64,000 nucleotides of DNA from JBBRGK01 sp036741355 (lineage in GTDB: Bacteria; Chloroflexota; Dehalococcoidia; CAUJGQ01). Both the position numbers and the translations under genes were made by a program. Where the stretch lies: positions 1 through 64,000 of the forward strand of contig DAINSK010000021.1 in assembly GCA_036741355.1 (NCBI GenBank). Reading direction: 5' to 3'. Under the pieces are notes generated by a model. That model was not told the origin of the DNA, ran no database searches, and saw only the letters and a program-made list of their open reading frames with translations. Of the stretch, positions 43,753 through 52,544 are shown piece by piece (within the stretch, counting starts at the first letter, position 1; each line of letters opens with the position of its first letter).

Positions 43753-44454
43753 ATGAATGACGATCGTGGAAAGGATGGGCTGCAGCTTGACGTGACGGTG
43801 CCGGCCGCGGGCGTTGCATTGGAGGGATACCTGACGATCCCTGCCGGCGCCCGTGCCATCGTGGCCTTCGCACACGGCAGCGGCAGCGGTCGAAACAGCC
43901 CGCGCAATCAGTATGTAGCACAGATGCTGCGCGATCGTGGCCTCGGGACGCTGCTGTTCGATCTGCTGACCGAGAACGAAGCGATGACGGATAACCGTAC
44001 CGGCCATCTTCGCTTCGACATCAGCCGGCTGGGCCAGCGCGTCACGGGAGCCGTGGACTGGCTTGCGAACAACCGCGACACCGAGCGTCTGACGATCGGG
44101 CTCTTCGGCGCGAGCACCGGCGCGGCGGCGGCTTTGCTCGCCGCTGCAGAGCGGCAAAGCGACGTCGCAGCGGTAGTTTCGCGGGGCGGACGTCCCGATC
44201 TGGCCGGTCCCTTCCTGGGACGCGTTAAGGCCCCGACGCTGCTCATCGTCGGCGGCAACGATACGCCTGTTATCGGGATGAACCGCGACGCGTTCGACCA
44301 ACTTCAGTGTGAGAAACGCATGGAGATCGTTCCCGGAGCGACACACCTATTCGAGGAGCCCGGCGCTCTGGAGCAGGTCACGCGGTTAGCGGCAGATTGG
44401 TTCCTCCAGCACCTTGCTCGCGCCGAAACGGGCGCGAGGGCCGCGTCAACGTAG
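43753..44454 (+). CDS. Dienelactone hydrolase-like alpha/beta hydrolase
   Basis: A 233-residue alpha/beta hydrolase: FAHGSGSGRNSPRN oxyanion turn, GLFGASTGAAAAL nucleophile elbow (GASTG), VGGNDTPVI acid region and GATHLFEEPG histidine. This set is typical of the hydrolase often fused or adjacent to a phosphoribosyltransferase domain, although none is seen here. The ATG at 43753 follows a long GGGAGGGGAG. Confidence 0.82.
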   Translation: MNDDRGKDGLQLDVTVPAAGVALEGYLTIPAGARAIVAFAHGSGSGRNSPRNQYVAQMLRDRGLGTLLFDLLTENEAMTDNRTGHLRFDISRLGQRVTGAVDWLANNRDTERLTIGLFGASTGAAAALLAAAERQSDVAAVVSRGGRPDLAGPFLGRVKAPTLLIVGGNDTPVIGMNRDAFDQLQCEKRMEIVPGATHLFEEPGALEQVTRLAADWFLQHLARAETGARAAST

Positions 44455-44937
44455 GGTTCGGATATGGTTACCAGGCACGATTTCGGTGGGAGAACAGCAA
44501 CAGGGACGGCCGAGCCTGACCTGGTCAAACGGTTGCGCGGGCTGTAGCCACCTCTGAAGTAGGAGCGCGACCGGGATCCGTTGATCGAGCGGTTCGGCAA
44601 TGCGAAGTTCGTACACGAGCAACGCCGCGATCCAGGTACCGTTGCATACGGGGCCCGTGATCAACTCGCCGAGGACTCGGCGGGCGCCGGATCGTTTCGG
44701 CACAGTCGTCAGGCCGGCGCCGCTTGGATGCCGCCGGGTTTCGGTAAACGGCTCCCGGTAGGTGCTCGCAACCTTGTCGTAAGCGACCAGGCGGCTGGTT
44801 CTATAAGTCGCCAATGCCAGCAGGCCCAGGTCAAAAGGTCGCAGGCTGACGTATTCATGCTTTTTCTTGGAACGGCGCGGCAGCGGTCCGTTCGGCGGCA
44901 ACTCCAACTGGCGGGGCCCTATCTGGTTTCCGATCAA
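44446..44937 (-). CDS. DUF1360-like membrane protein, possibly truncated
   Basis: 163-residue frame with the DUF1360 core LGLLALATYRTSRLVAYDKV and RRVLGELITGPVCNGTWIAA; two short membrane helices flank it. The family's CPxCTGTW motif is altered to GPVCNGTW, losing the first cysteine. The C-terminal ~35 residues do not resemble the family and may follow a frameshift. The N-terminal ~28 residues are antisense to a glycoside hydrolase remnant and probably not native. Function unknown. Confidence 0.55.
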   Translation of the reverse strand: MIGNQIGPRQLELPPNGPLPRRSKKKHEYVSLRPFDLGLLALATYRTSRLVAYDKVASTYREPFTETRRHPSGAGLTTVPKRSGARRVLGELITGPVCNGTWIAALLVYELRIAEPLDQRIPVALLLQRWLQPAQPFDQVRLGRPCCCSPTEIVPGNHIRTLR

Positions 44938-45260
44938 CTTCCTGCTGATCGAGGCTCCACCACTATTACAGCGATGATTTCCTGGTTGAGTGTCCCACCG
45001 GCTCCGGCACGAAGCTCACGCTGCGAGAGATCGGCGACGACCTTTCCCGGCGTCTCACGCACATCTTCCTGAAGGAGCCGAACAGTCGCCGGCCGGTCTT
45101 CGGAGCCAACGAGATGCTCCAAACGCAGCCGAACTGGTGCGATCATGTACCGTTCTATGAGTACTTCCATGGGGGTACCGGTGCAGGGTTGGGAGCCAGC
45201 CACCAGACGGGCTGGACGGCCCTCGTCGCCAGGCTGCTGGAGCAAACCGGTGGCCGATGA
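44882..45260 (+). pseudogene. 3' remnant of an MGH1-like (GH63-related) glycoside hydrolase
   Basis: SGPFGGNSNWRGPIWFPINF then, after a one-time frame change caused by a short deletion near 44955, HHYYSDDFLVECPTGSGTKL and FYEYFHGGTGAGLGASHQTG through to a stop at 45258-45260. These are the C-terminal motifs of glucosidase-I-like/MGH1-type alpha-glycosidases. The catalytic N-terminal portion (several hundred residues) is absent, and the frame is broken, so it cannot be functional. It lies directly upstream of another alpha-glucan enzyme gene. Confidence 0.75.
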
Positions 45261-45294
45261 GCGCCTCCACTGAAATCACGAGAAGGGAAACGGG

Positions 45295-45414
45295 ATGGTC
45301 GACACGGACATCACGCTGTACGGGACCTTGTGGTGCAGCGACTGCAAACGAACCAAGCAGTTCTTCGGCGAGCCGAAACACCGCGAAATGATGGAAGAGT
45401 CAGTGCCAGCCTGA
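45295..45414 (+). pseudogene. Truncated glutaredoxin-like fragment
   Basis: A 39-residue frame: ITLYGTLWCSDCKRTKQFFG is the N-terminal strand-helix and CxxC of a glutaredoxin/mycoredoxin, but the next ~13 residues are unrelated and the TGA overlaps the following ATG (TGATG). The remaining 45 or so residues of the fold are missing. GAAGGG lies upstream of the ATG, so it may still be translated and could help translation of the next gene. Confidence 0.7.
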
Positions 45415-47471
45415 TGACGGTGATCGGGCGCCCGCTGGTCAGCTTCGGCCGCGAGATCTGTGGTGACCTCGATGCCGCGCTGCGCCGCGAATGGTTGGTC
45501 ACCAACGGCGTGGGTGGGTACGCCTCCGGCACCGTCGCCGGCATCAACACCCGTCGTTACCATGGGCTGCTGATCGCGTCGCTTACGCCCTGCGTGGACC
45601 GGGTGCTCCTGGTTGGCGGTGTGGTGGAAGAGGCGACCTACGACGGGCGCATGTATCTCCTTTCGGCCAACGAGTTTGGCGACGGCACGATCGACCCCCA
45701 CGGTTATCGATATTTGCAGTCGTTTGAGTTGCGCGGCATGTTGCCGGTCTGGACGTTTGCCGTTGCCGACGCGCTGATCGAGCGACGCGTCTGGATGGCG
45801 TACGGAGCCAATACAACATACGTTTCGTACAGGTTGACTCGTGGGACGTTGCCGCTCGGCCTCCGAATAACTCCGCTGGTCACGTACTCCGGCTTTCATG
45901 CGCTTACATCCGGCAAGGGCTGGTCACCCGCGGTCGAGGCGCACCCTCGCGCCGCAACGATACGCGCGTTTGAGGACGCACGGCCGTTCACCCTGACCGT
46001 CGACCGGGGCTCGCTTGTCCCCAACGGAGCGTGGTGGTGGAACTTCAAGCACCGGGAGGAGACGGCCCGCGGACTCGATGACCGGTCTGACCTGTACGCC
46101 CCCGGGACGTTCGCCGCCGAACTGCGGACAAACCAACGACTCACCCTCGTGTGCTCCTGCGAAGCTAGACCGGACCTGGACGGCGCGCGTTCTTTGAAAG
46201 CGGCAGAAGATCGGCAACTGGCGCTGCTGGACAGAGCCGGCGCCAGCAAGTCGCCGGCCGCGGTGCAACAGTTGACGCTCGCGGCCGACCAGTTCCTGGT
46301 CCGGCGCTTCATCGGCTCCCAAACGGGCGAGGAATCATCGAAACCACCCAGACGTGGCGACACGAACGGATCAATGGGCAGGTCGGTGATCGCCGGTTAC
46401 CACTGGTTCAACGACTGGGGGCGGGACACGATGATCTCGCTTCCGGGGCTGGCGCTGGCAACCGGGCGAGAACCGGAAGCCGCGGAGATCCTGCGAACGT
46501 TCGCTCGTTACGTCGCGGACGGGCTGCTTCCCAACAACTTTCCCGACAACTCCGGCGCTGAGCCGGAGTACAACACCGTGGACGCGACGCTCTGGTACGT
46601 GCTCGCGGTACGGGCCTGCTATGAAGCGACGCACGAGGCTGCCCTCGTGGATGACCTACTGCCCGTGATGCGCTATATCGTGGAGTGCCATATCAAGGGA
46701 ACGCGCTACGCCATTCGGGTCGATCCGGCCGACGGCCTGCTTAGCGCGGGCGAGCCGGGAGTGCAACTGACCTGGATGGACGCCAGGGTCGGCGACCGCG
46801 TCATCACGCCGAGAACCGGCAAGCCCGTTGAGATCAACGCGCTCTGGTATAACGTGCTCCGCGCGATTGCGGAGTTGCTTGACGAGCGCGGCGATCCGGA
46901 AGCGAAGCGGTACGTCAGGCTCGCTAAGCAAACGCTGACGTCTTTTCGCTCGCGGTTCGTCGTCGCCGGTCGCGCACACCTCGCCGACGTGGTGGACGGT
47001 CCCGAGGGCGACGACCTGTCGGTGCGACCCAATCAGATCTTCGCCGTCTCGTTGCCGTACCCGTTGCTCAAGGGCGCGCAGGCCGCAGCGGTGGTGGACG
47101 CGGTTGGGAGGGATCTGCTTACAAGCTACGGACTACGCTCGTTGGCCGCCTGCGACCCGGCCTACCAGGGTATCTGCGCCGGCGACCAGGCGCAGCGAGA
47201 CGGCGCTTATCACCAGGGAACGGTGTGGAGCTGGCTGATCGCTCCGTACGCCGAAGCGCATTTTCGGGTGCACGGAGATGCGGCAGCCGCACTCGCGGTG
47301 TTGCAGCCGCTTGAAATGCATTTATCAGACGCCGGCCTCGGCTCGATCTCCGAGATCTTCGACGGCGACCCGCCACATTTTCCCCGCGGTGCCATTGCCC
47401 AAGCGTGGGGCGTGGCCGAAGTGCTGCGCGTCTGGAGGCTGCTGGCGCGCGCGGCGGCCGATTCGGGTTAA
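45414..47471 (+). CDS. Amylo-alpha-1,6-glucosidase (glycogen debranching enzyme type)
   Basis: A 685-residue protein. The N-terminal domain (GDE_N) starts REWLVTNGVGGYASGTVAG and has NTRRYHGLLIASL; the C-terminal GDE_C (alpha/alpha)6 barrel carries GYHWFNDWGRDTMISLPGL with the catalytic aspartate, NNFPDNSGAEPEYNTVDATL and HQGTVWSWLIAPY. It removes alpha-1,6-linked glucose stubs from glycogen. The start ATG overlaps the glutaredoxin-fragment stop. It converges with the OsmC gene by 4 bp. Confidence 0.93.
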   Translation: MTVIGRPLVSFGREICGDLDAALRREWLVTNGVGGYASGTVAGINTRRYHGLLIASLTPCVDRVLLVGGVVEEATYDGRMYLLSANEFGDGTIDPHGYRYLQSFELRGMLPVWTFAVADALIERRVWMAYGANTTYVSYRLTRGTLPLGLRITPLVTYSGFHALTSGKGWSPAVEAHPRAATIRAFEDARPFTLTVDRGSLVPNGAWWWNFKHREETARGLDDRSDLYAPGTFAAELRTNQRLTLVCSCEARPDLDGARSLKAAEDRQLALLDRAGASKSPAAVQQLTLAADQFLVRRFIGSQTGEESSKPPRRGDTNGSMGRSVIAGYHWFNDWGRDTMISLPGLALATGREPEAAEILRTFARYVADGLLPNNFPDNSGAEPEYNTVDATLWYVLAVRACYEATHEAALVDDLLPVMRYIVECHIKGTRYAIRVDPADGLLSAGEPGVQLTWMDARVGDRVITPRTGKPVEINALWYNVLRAIAELLDERGDPEAKRYVRLAKQTLTSFRSRFVVAGRAHLADVVDGPEGDDLSVRPNQIFAVSLPYPLLKGAQAAAVVDAVGRDLLTSYGLRSLAACDPAYQGICAGDQAQRDGAYHQGTVWSWLIAPYAEAHFRVHGDAAAALAVLQPLEMHLSDAGLGSISEIFDGDPPHFPRGAIAQAWGVAEVLRVWRLLARAAADSG

Positions 47472-47929
47472 CGTTGCCTCGTCAAGCTTTCCAACGTCGC
47501 ATTCAGGCGGATCTGGACGTTATTGCGGATCGCGTTGGAGATCGGACAGCCTTGTTCGGCCGCTTTCGCCGCCTCTTCAAATGCCGCCTGGTCGAGGCCG
47601 GGCACGCGGCCGCGCACATTGAGATCCATCGTCGTCACTTTAAAGCCCTGCTCCATCCGGTCTAAACCAGCGACGGCGGTGACATCAAGCTCCTGAGGCG
47701 GCGTGCCCTTCCGCACCAGAGCGCCGGCGAAAGCCATCGCATAGCAGGAGGCGTGGGCGGCGGCCAACAGCTCCTCGGGGCTCGTCTTGCCGTCCGGCGA
47801 TTGCGTGCGGGCTGCCCAGGTTACCGGCGAATCCTTCAGCATGCCGCTGCTCCGCAGCGAGAGCCTACCGTTGCCGGACACAAGGTCCCCCTGCCATACC
47901 GTTTCAGCTGTACGTTCGGCTGTAGCCAT
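47468..47929 (-). CDS. OsmC/Ohr family peroxiredoxin
   Basis: A 153-residue protein with the redox cysteines in HASCYAM and GCPISNA and the SPEELLAAAH motif of OsmC. The family reduces organic hydroperoxides with thiols such as lipoylated proteins or mycothiol-like partners. Position and length fit OsmC more than Ohr, based on sequence only. The ATG at 47929 has GGGAGG upstream; a longer start to 47965 is unlikely. Confidence 0.9.
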   Translation of the reverse strand: MATAERTAETVWQGDLVSGNGRLSLRSSGMLKDSPVTWAARTQSPDGKTSPEELLAAAHASCYAMAFAGALVRKGTPPQELDVTAVAGLDRMEQGFKVTTMDLNVRGRVPGLDQAAFEEAAKAAEQGCPISNAIRNNVQIRLNATLESLTRQR

Positions 47930-48186
47930 GGACAAACCTCCCCGTAGGTGCAGTGATTTCGTCACATAACTGGGAAACGCAGGCCGGAGGCGGGCCGTCG
48001 ATCACGCTAGCCGGCGCATGCACCCTCAAACGGATGCGAAGACCGAGCGCGTGCCTGACGAATGGTGGACCAGGCAATTGCCGCTATCTCGGACGCTGGT
48101 GGTTGCCTGAGGCCATGTCTGGGAAACGCCCGAATGCCAGCAAGACCTTGCCGAATGTGGCGGCCCGAAGAATTATCAGACACGCC

Positions 48187-48474
48187 CTAGGCGCGGGGTC
48201 GTGCCGGCGCGGTGTGGTCGTGGACATGCGCCTCTTTCGCGTGCTCGGTTTCTTCGTTGTCCTGGCTGTAATCGTGGCTGTGCGTCAGTTCGCCGTGGTT
48301 GTGCTCGTGCGTATGCCAGTACGTTCGGTGTTCGAAGTCTCCGGTGATTCCGCCCACGCCGCCCTTGTGGTGGTGCGACACGTGGTAGTGATCGTGCGTG
48401 CGCGTCCCCGCCAGGTGTGTGTGCTGCGGTGACTTTCCCTGGCCTTCCGTTGTTTGGCTCGTTTGGGTCGTCAT
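48187..48474 (-). CDS. Histidine-rich small protein
   Basis: A 95-residue protein with 19 histidines (20%), in motifs HDHYHVSHHH, YWHTHEHNHGELTHSHDY and HVHDH, plus Gly and Thr. It should bind Zn, Ni, Co or Cu ions. No signal peptide or membrane helix. GGAGG 8 nt upstream makes it a real gene. Not adjacent to a metal transporter. Function unknown. Confidence 0.8.
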   Translation of the reverse strand: MTTQTSQTTEGQGKSPQHTHLAGTRTHDHYHVSHHHKGGVGGITGDFEHRTYWHTHEHNHGELTHSHDYSQDNEETEHAKEAHVHDHTAPARPRA

Positions 48475-48887
48475 GGAAATACCTCCTCCAGGTATCTCGA
48501 CGGGCGTATGCGGCAGATATGACTGCTACCCTATAAGGATGGTGTAGGAATAGAACCATCGCTATAGCCTGATTGGGTGAACGGCGGATTTCGCCTTTGG
48601 GAACAATAGCTGGAACAGGAGGACGAGTTCGTGTCGTGCGCAGCAGATCAACCGGCGGCCCGCTGGCTGACCAGCCCATCTACGCTCCGGAATTGAAGCG
48701 TGCCGAGTTCAAGAACGCCGAACAGCGATCTGCTGTCCGGCCGCACGTTGTCCACTCGCCGTTCGCGACGCTCTCGTTCCTGGCGTTACGCGTCATCCCC
48801 GAGATTAAGCTCACCGACGTGGGTCTGGTCGACGCCTCGAAGGTGGAGATGATTAGGGTGTAGCGCAGCTGGCACGCACCACAGTCG
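48475..48887. other. Intergenic region with an unassigned open frame
   Basis: A plus-strand frame of up to 96 codons (48573-48863) is present, but its composition and lack of recognisable similarity do not support a gene. An AGGAGG-like sequence near 48617 precedes GTG 48630 in another frame that stops after about 22 codons. No hairpin or repeat stands out. Confidence 0.4.
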
Positions 48888-49397
48888 CTAAAGATCGACG
48901 GGCCGAACGAGCAGCACCGGCAGCTTGGCAGAGCGAACGACCGCGTCGGCGACGCTGCCGACGATGGCATGGGAGAGACCAGTGCGCCCGTGGGTTGCCA
49001 TCGCGATCAGGTCGGCCCCGACCTCTTGTGCGCAGGCGATGATTTCGGTGGCGACGTTCTTGCCCTCGCGGACGAGGCACTGCGCACCGCCCGGAAAGCG
49101 CGCCGCGATCGGCCTCAGGTAGTTGAGCGCTTCGCCGCGGGCGCGTTCCGAAGCCTGAGTCCCGGTTTCCACCTCACGGACACGTGGATTGGGTGCCGCG
49201 GAGCGCAGCAACGCCGATGCCTGCGCGTCGCCGACCGCGTCATAGTGGCGTTCACCAACCGCAACCTCCTGCGCGGGGCGATTGACGTGGAGCAGGAAGA
49301 CTTCAGCCTGGCCAAGCTCGGCCGTGCGTTCGGCTGCGGCCAGGATCCCTTCGCTGAATCCGGAACCATCCAGGGATACCAGAACCTTGAGCGCCAT
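48888..49397 (-). CDS. Universal stress protein (UspA family)
   Basis: A 169-residue stand-alone universal stress protein: VLVSLDGSGFSEGILAAAER at strand 1 and ATHGRTGLSHAIVGSVA, the G-2x-G-8x-GS ATP-binding motif, at the C-terminus. Such proteins form ATP-binding dimers induced under stress. Monocistronic as far as can be seen, near the selenoprotein operon on the same strand. Confidence 0.9.
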   Translation of the reverse strand: MALKVLVSLDGSGFSEGILAAAERTAELGQAEVFLLHVNRPAQEVAVGERHYDAVGDAQASALLRSAAPNPRVREVETGTQASERARGEALNYLRPIAARFPGGAQCLVREGKNVATEIIACAQEVGADLIAMATHGRTGLSHAIVGSVADAVVRSAKLPVLLVRPVDL

Positions 49398-49476
49398 CCT
49401 GTTACCCTCCCGCGGGCCGCGGTCACGACTTGCAAAAGTGTAGCAGTCGTGTCAACGGCCGCGCCGCTTGTCGGCC

Positions 49477-49995
49477 TTAATCGATCAGCGCCGCGATCAC
49501 TTCGTCGACCACGACGTCGGCCTTGGCGCGCATCTCGTCGTCGGTCGCATCCTGGATCGGGTGCGGTACGAAGATGCGCCGCACGTCCGGCAGCCCCAGC
49601 GCCTTCGCCTGCGCCTCAGCCGCGTCGACGAACGCGGACGACGCCAGGAATACCGACGGCTTGCCCTGAATTTCGAACCACACCGTGTCGTGCACACTGC
49701 ACGTTGTGCATGATCCTCAATCGGCGAGCGCTTCGACGACGAAGTCACTCTCCTCCACAATCGCGCGGCGGACTTCGTCCGGAGCCGGTTTCGTGAACGT
49801 CGGCTTGGCGTAGCGCTTGAAGGTCACATTGGGCAGCCGCCGCGAGAGGATCTCCTCTAGCCGGTCGATGAGCACGTTGCCGCGCGGTTTGCTGATGTCC
49901 AGCAGCGCCACGGTCCCGGTGATCTGTTCGGGGCGACGGGTGAGCGAGCGCCGGATTGGCGTGCGCTCGTCGGTCGGGTCGAGGATCGTGGTCAT
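49477..49995 (-). CDS. UGSC family selenoprotein, UGA read as selenocysteine
   Basis: Read through TGA at 49719-49717 the frame gives 172 residues with Sec at 93: VVEALAD-U-GSCTTCSVHDTVWFE. This U-GSC motif identifies the UGSC family of (seleno)proteins. The part before (LLDISKPRGNVLIDRLEEIL) and after (LASSAFVDAAEAQAKALGLP, VPHPIQDATDDEM) together match one continuous domain, with no frame change at the TGA. Molecular function is not established in the literature known to me. The ATG lies 3 bp after the partner gene stop; GAGGGG supports it. Confidence 0.88.
49689..49703 (-). promoter_or_regulatory. Candidate bacterial SECIS element (UGSC)
   Basis: On the minus strand CGTGCA-GTG-TGCACG forms a 6-bp stem with a GUG loop (or a 5-nt AGTGT loop if the top pair opens). 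The stem begins 13 nt after the TGA and the loop is about 20 nt after it, consistent with bacterial SECIS rules. An alternative TGCACA/TGTGCA pairing exists. Confidence 0.6.
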
Positions 49996-49998
49996 GGC

Positions 49999-51603
49999 TT
50001 ACCCCTCTATCCTGCGGCTGGTCATGACTGAACCGGTCGGCCCGCTGACCCAGCCCTGGATGTACGCGCCGAACTTGCCCGCCTCGCCGCCCGCAACCAC
50101 CAGCTTGATCATCTCCTTGGAGCGGAACTTCGGCAGAAGCGTATCGTATCCCAACTGCTCGGCCTGTGCCGGAGGGATGCCCTCAGCACAGGCCTCATTC
50201 CGAACCAGTTCCCTGACCGGGCGCAGCGACGACTGCTGGATCTGCTCGCGCACCTGGTCCTTCGACCAGCCGTTTTTCGCAAACGTGTCCACATACTCGG
50301 GCGAAACGACGACGACCGCTTCGCCGTATCCGTACTGCTTGGGATGGCTCATCGCCGAGAGCGCCATGCCGAAGGTGGTGGCGAGCGACTTCGCATCGCG
50401 GGCAAGTTGGTCCACGAAGCCTGTCGGCGCGCCACCCGCAAAGACCGTTACCACGCTCTCATCCGCCCGAAAGCCGCGCTCGACGTGCAACGGCTCCCAG
50501 TTGCTCCGCTCTTCGAACTCGGCGAAACAGAAACCGAGCTTTCCCGGCTGGCCTAGCGCCGCGCGGTCGACCTCTCCCGGGCGTCCGCCGCCGACGTTGC
50601 GGACCACAAGCTGCAGCGCCCGGCCGATCGTCGCATTGGCGCGGTTGCCCTGGCCCAGGACGTTCATGCGGTAGTTCATGCCGATGCGGTCGCGGATCGG
50701 GCCGTTGACGATGATGACCGGGCCGGGAAAGTGCGTCGTCGCCAGCACCCCGTGCATGTTGAATGAATCGGTGCAGACGGCCTCGAGCGCGGCGATGACG
50801 ACCGGAAGGTACTCCGGCTTGCAGCCGGCCATCACGGCGTTGATCGCGACCTTCTCCACCGTGGCAGGCGCCAGGTTCGGCGGCACGATGGCGACAACTT
50901 CCTGCGCATCCCGTTTTGTTCCTCGGAGCATCCGCACCACGCGCTCTGGCGTGGGCGGCACCACTGGCAGCCCGTCGGTCAGCCCCTGATCGAATAGGAA
51001 CTCGAACGGATCGTCGTCGGGAGCGATCTCGATGCGCCGCGCCCGCAGCGGACTGCCTTCCGCCTCGGCGGCGAGCCGCTCGGCGATGCCGGGCTCAACG
51101 GAACGCGATCCGCATCCCGGTCGAATTTCAGGGTAAGATTGCCAGTCCACCGCGGGCGCCGCGACGCCCGTCTGCTTCGCGATTTCGCGATAGAGATCCA
51201 GCCACTCCGACTTCACGAAGCCCTCGAAGCGGCGCAACTCCTCACCGCCTGGCCCGGCGAGGATGACCGTTGGCACCGTTTCAATGTCGAAAGCGTAGGA
51301 GACCTTCAGCGCGGAGTCGTCCAGCAAGGGGCGCTGGAGGTCGAACTGATCCTCGAGACGGGCGTTGCCCTCGGCCTCCTGGCCGACGATCCATGCGTCG
51401 ATCGCATCGCCAAAAGCTCGACTGGCGGCTTCGATCACGGGCATCGCCATGACGCAAGTCGGGCAGTCTTCTTTGACGAAGCAGAGCAGCGCCTTGCGCC
51501 CGCTCGGGAACTCGTGTCGATCGCCGGACGAATCTTCCAGCGAAAATGCCGGCAGATTTCGCTTGGCGGTGACCGTCTCCTCGGTACTCGTATCAGTGGT
51601 CAT
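49999..51603 (-). CDS. Thioredoxin-domain fused UGSC partner protein
   Basis: A 534-residue protein. Residues ~15-160 form a thioredoxin-like domain with KEDCPTCVMA (Cys47/Cys50) and a cis-Pro region ETVPTVIL. Residues ~170-534 form a second, mostly unstudied domain: PGCGSRSVEPG, DQGLTDGLPVVPPTPERV and NSHGVLATTHFPGPV-like segments. The next gene 3 bp downstream is the UGSC selenoprotein, so the two products likely form a redox complex. The ATG at 51603 follows GGGAGG. Confidence 0.78.
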   Translation of the reverse strand: MTTDTSTEETVTAKRNLPAFSLEDSSGDRHEFPSGRKALLCFVKEDCPTCVMAMPVIEAASRAFGDAIDAWIVGQEAEGNARLEDQFDLQRPLLDDSALKVSYAFDIETVPTVILAGPGGEELRRFEGFVKSEWLDLYREIAKQTGVAAPAVDWQSYPEIRPGCGSRSVEPGIAERLAAEAEGSPLRARRIEIAPDDDPFEFLFDQGLTDGLPVVPPTPERVVRMLRGTKRDAQEVVAIVPPNLAPATVEKVAINAVMAGCKPEYLPVVIAALEAVCTDSFNMHGVLATTHFPGPVIIVNGPIRDRIGMNYRMNVLGQGNRANATIGRALQLVVRNVGGGRPGEVDRAALGQPGKLGFCFAEFEERSNWEPLHVERGFRADESVVTVFAGGAPTGFVDQLARDAKSLATTFGMALSAMSHPKQYGYGEAVVVVSPEYVDTFAKNGWSKDQVREQIQQSSLRPVRELVRNEACAEGIPPAQAEQLGYDTLLPKFRSKEMIKLVVAGGEAGKFGAYIQGWVSGPTGSVMTSRRIEG

Positions 51604-51674
51604 CGTGGGCCTCCCGCCGAAACCTGCCATGAGCATACGATCCGCCGGCAAGCCCGCGCTGTCAATGAATCGGA

Positions 51675-52436
51675 TCAGGAGATTGAGTAGCCGCCGTCGA
51701 CTGCGAGCGTTTGTCCCGTCACGAAGCCAGACGCGCGGGAAGCGAGGAACACGGCCGCGCCCGCCAACTCGTCGGGCTCGCCGAACCTGTCGGCCGGCGT
51801 ACGCTCGATGATGCGCCGATACTGGTCGGCGTTATCGATCAACGGCTGCGTCATATCGGTGCGGATCCAGCCTGGCAGGATCGCGTTCACCTGGATATTG
51901 TCTCGGGCCCACGCCACCGCGAGCGATTTGGTGAGCTGGACGACTCCGCCCTTGCTCGCCGAATAGGATGCCACCCTCGGACTGCCAAAGAGTGAGTATT
52001 CAGAAGCGATGTTGATGACCTTTCCGCCGCCGTTTTTCTTCAAGAATGGGAACGCCGCCTGGGCAAACAGAAACGCGCTTTTCAGATTGGTGTCGAGTAC
52101 CAGATCCCAGTCGGCTTCAGCTATTGCCTCGGGCCTCGCTCCCCGGGCGATGCCCGCGTTGTTTACCAGCACGTCCAAACGGCCGAATGCTTCCACTGTT
52201 TGCCGTACGCACGATTTGATGTCATCTCGGAGCGTCACGTCGCAGCGGATGCCCAGGCAACGCCGGCCCAGCGCCTCGATCTCGCGCACGGCTGCGGCTG
52301 TCTTGGCTTCATTGCGCGCCGCGATCACGAGGTCGGCCCCGGCCTTGGCTAGCCCGACCGCGATGCCCAGCCCGATACCGCCGTTGCCGCCCGTCACGAG
52401 CGCCACACGGCCGCTGAGGTCGAATTGTTCCAGCAC
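51675..52436 (-). CDS. SDR family oxidoreductase
   Basis: A 253-residue short-chain dehydrogenase/reductase: TGGNGGIGLGIA nucleotide loop, NNAGIARG, catalytic Ser in IASEYSLFG and YSASKGG (Tyr-x-x-x-Lys). It resembles glucose/gluconate/3-oxoacyl-reductases; substrate unknown. It is 71 bp upstream of the thioredoxin/UGSC pair on the same strand and may be in the same operon. Confidence 0.88.
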   Translation of the reverse strand: MLEQFDLSGRVALVTGGNGGIGLGIAVGLAKAGADLVIAARNEAKTAAAVREIEALGRRCLGIRCDVTLRDDIKSCVRQTVEAFGRLDVLVNNAGIARGARPEAIAEADWDLVLDTNLKSAFLFAQAAFPFLKKNGGGKVINIASEYSLFGSPRVASYSASKGGVVQLTKSLAVAWARDNIQVNAILPGWIRTDMTQPLIDNADQYRRIIERTPADRFGEPDELAGAAVFLASRASGFVTGQTLAVDGGYSIS

Positions 52437-52544
52437 TGCAACCTCCGTCGCCTCGCCCGAGGCAGAGCCTCTATTTTAGCCACGGTCGGCGTTACTTCGC
52501 GCCCGCTCCGCCGTTATAACTGGTGTGGCAGGAGGAGAGCCGTG

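Noticed and set aside
48573..48863. 96-codon plus-strand frame between the His-rich protein and the stress protein
   Set aside because: No recognisable domain and poor support for a start; reported only as intergenic content.
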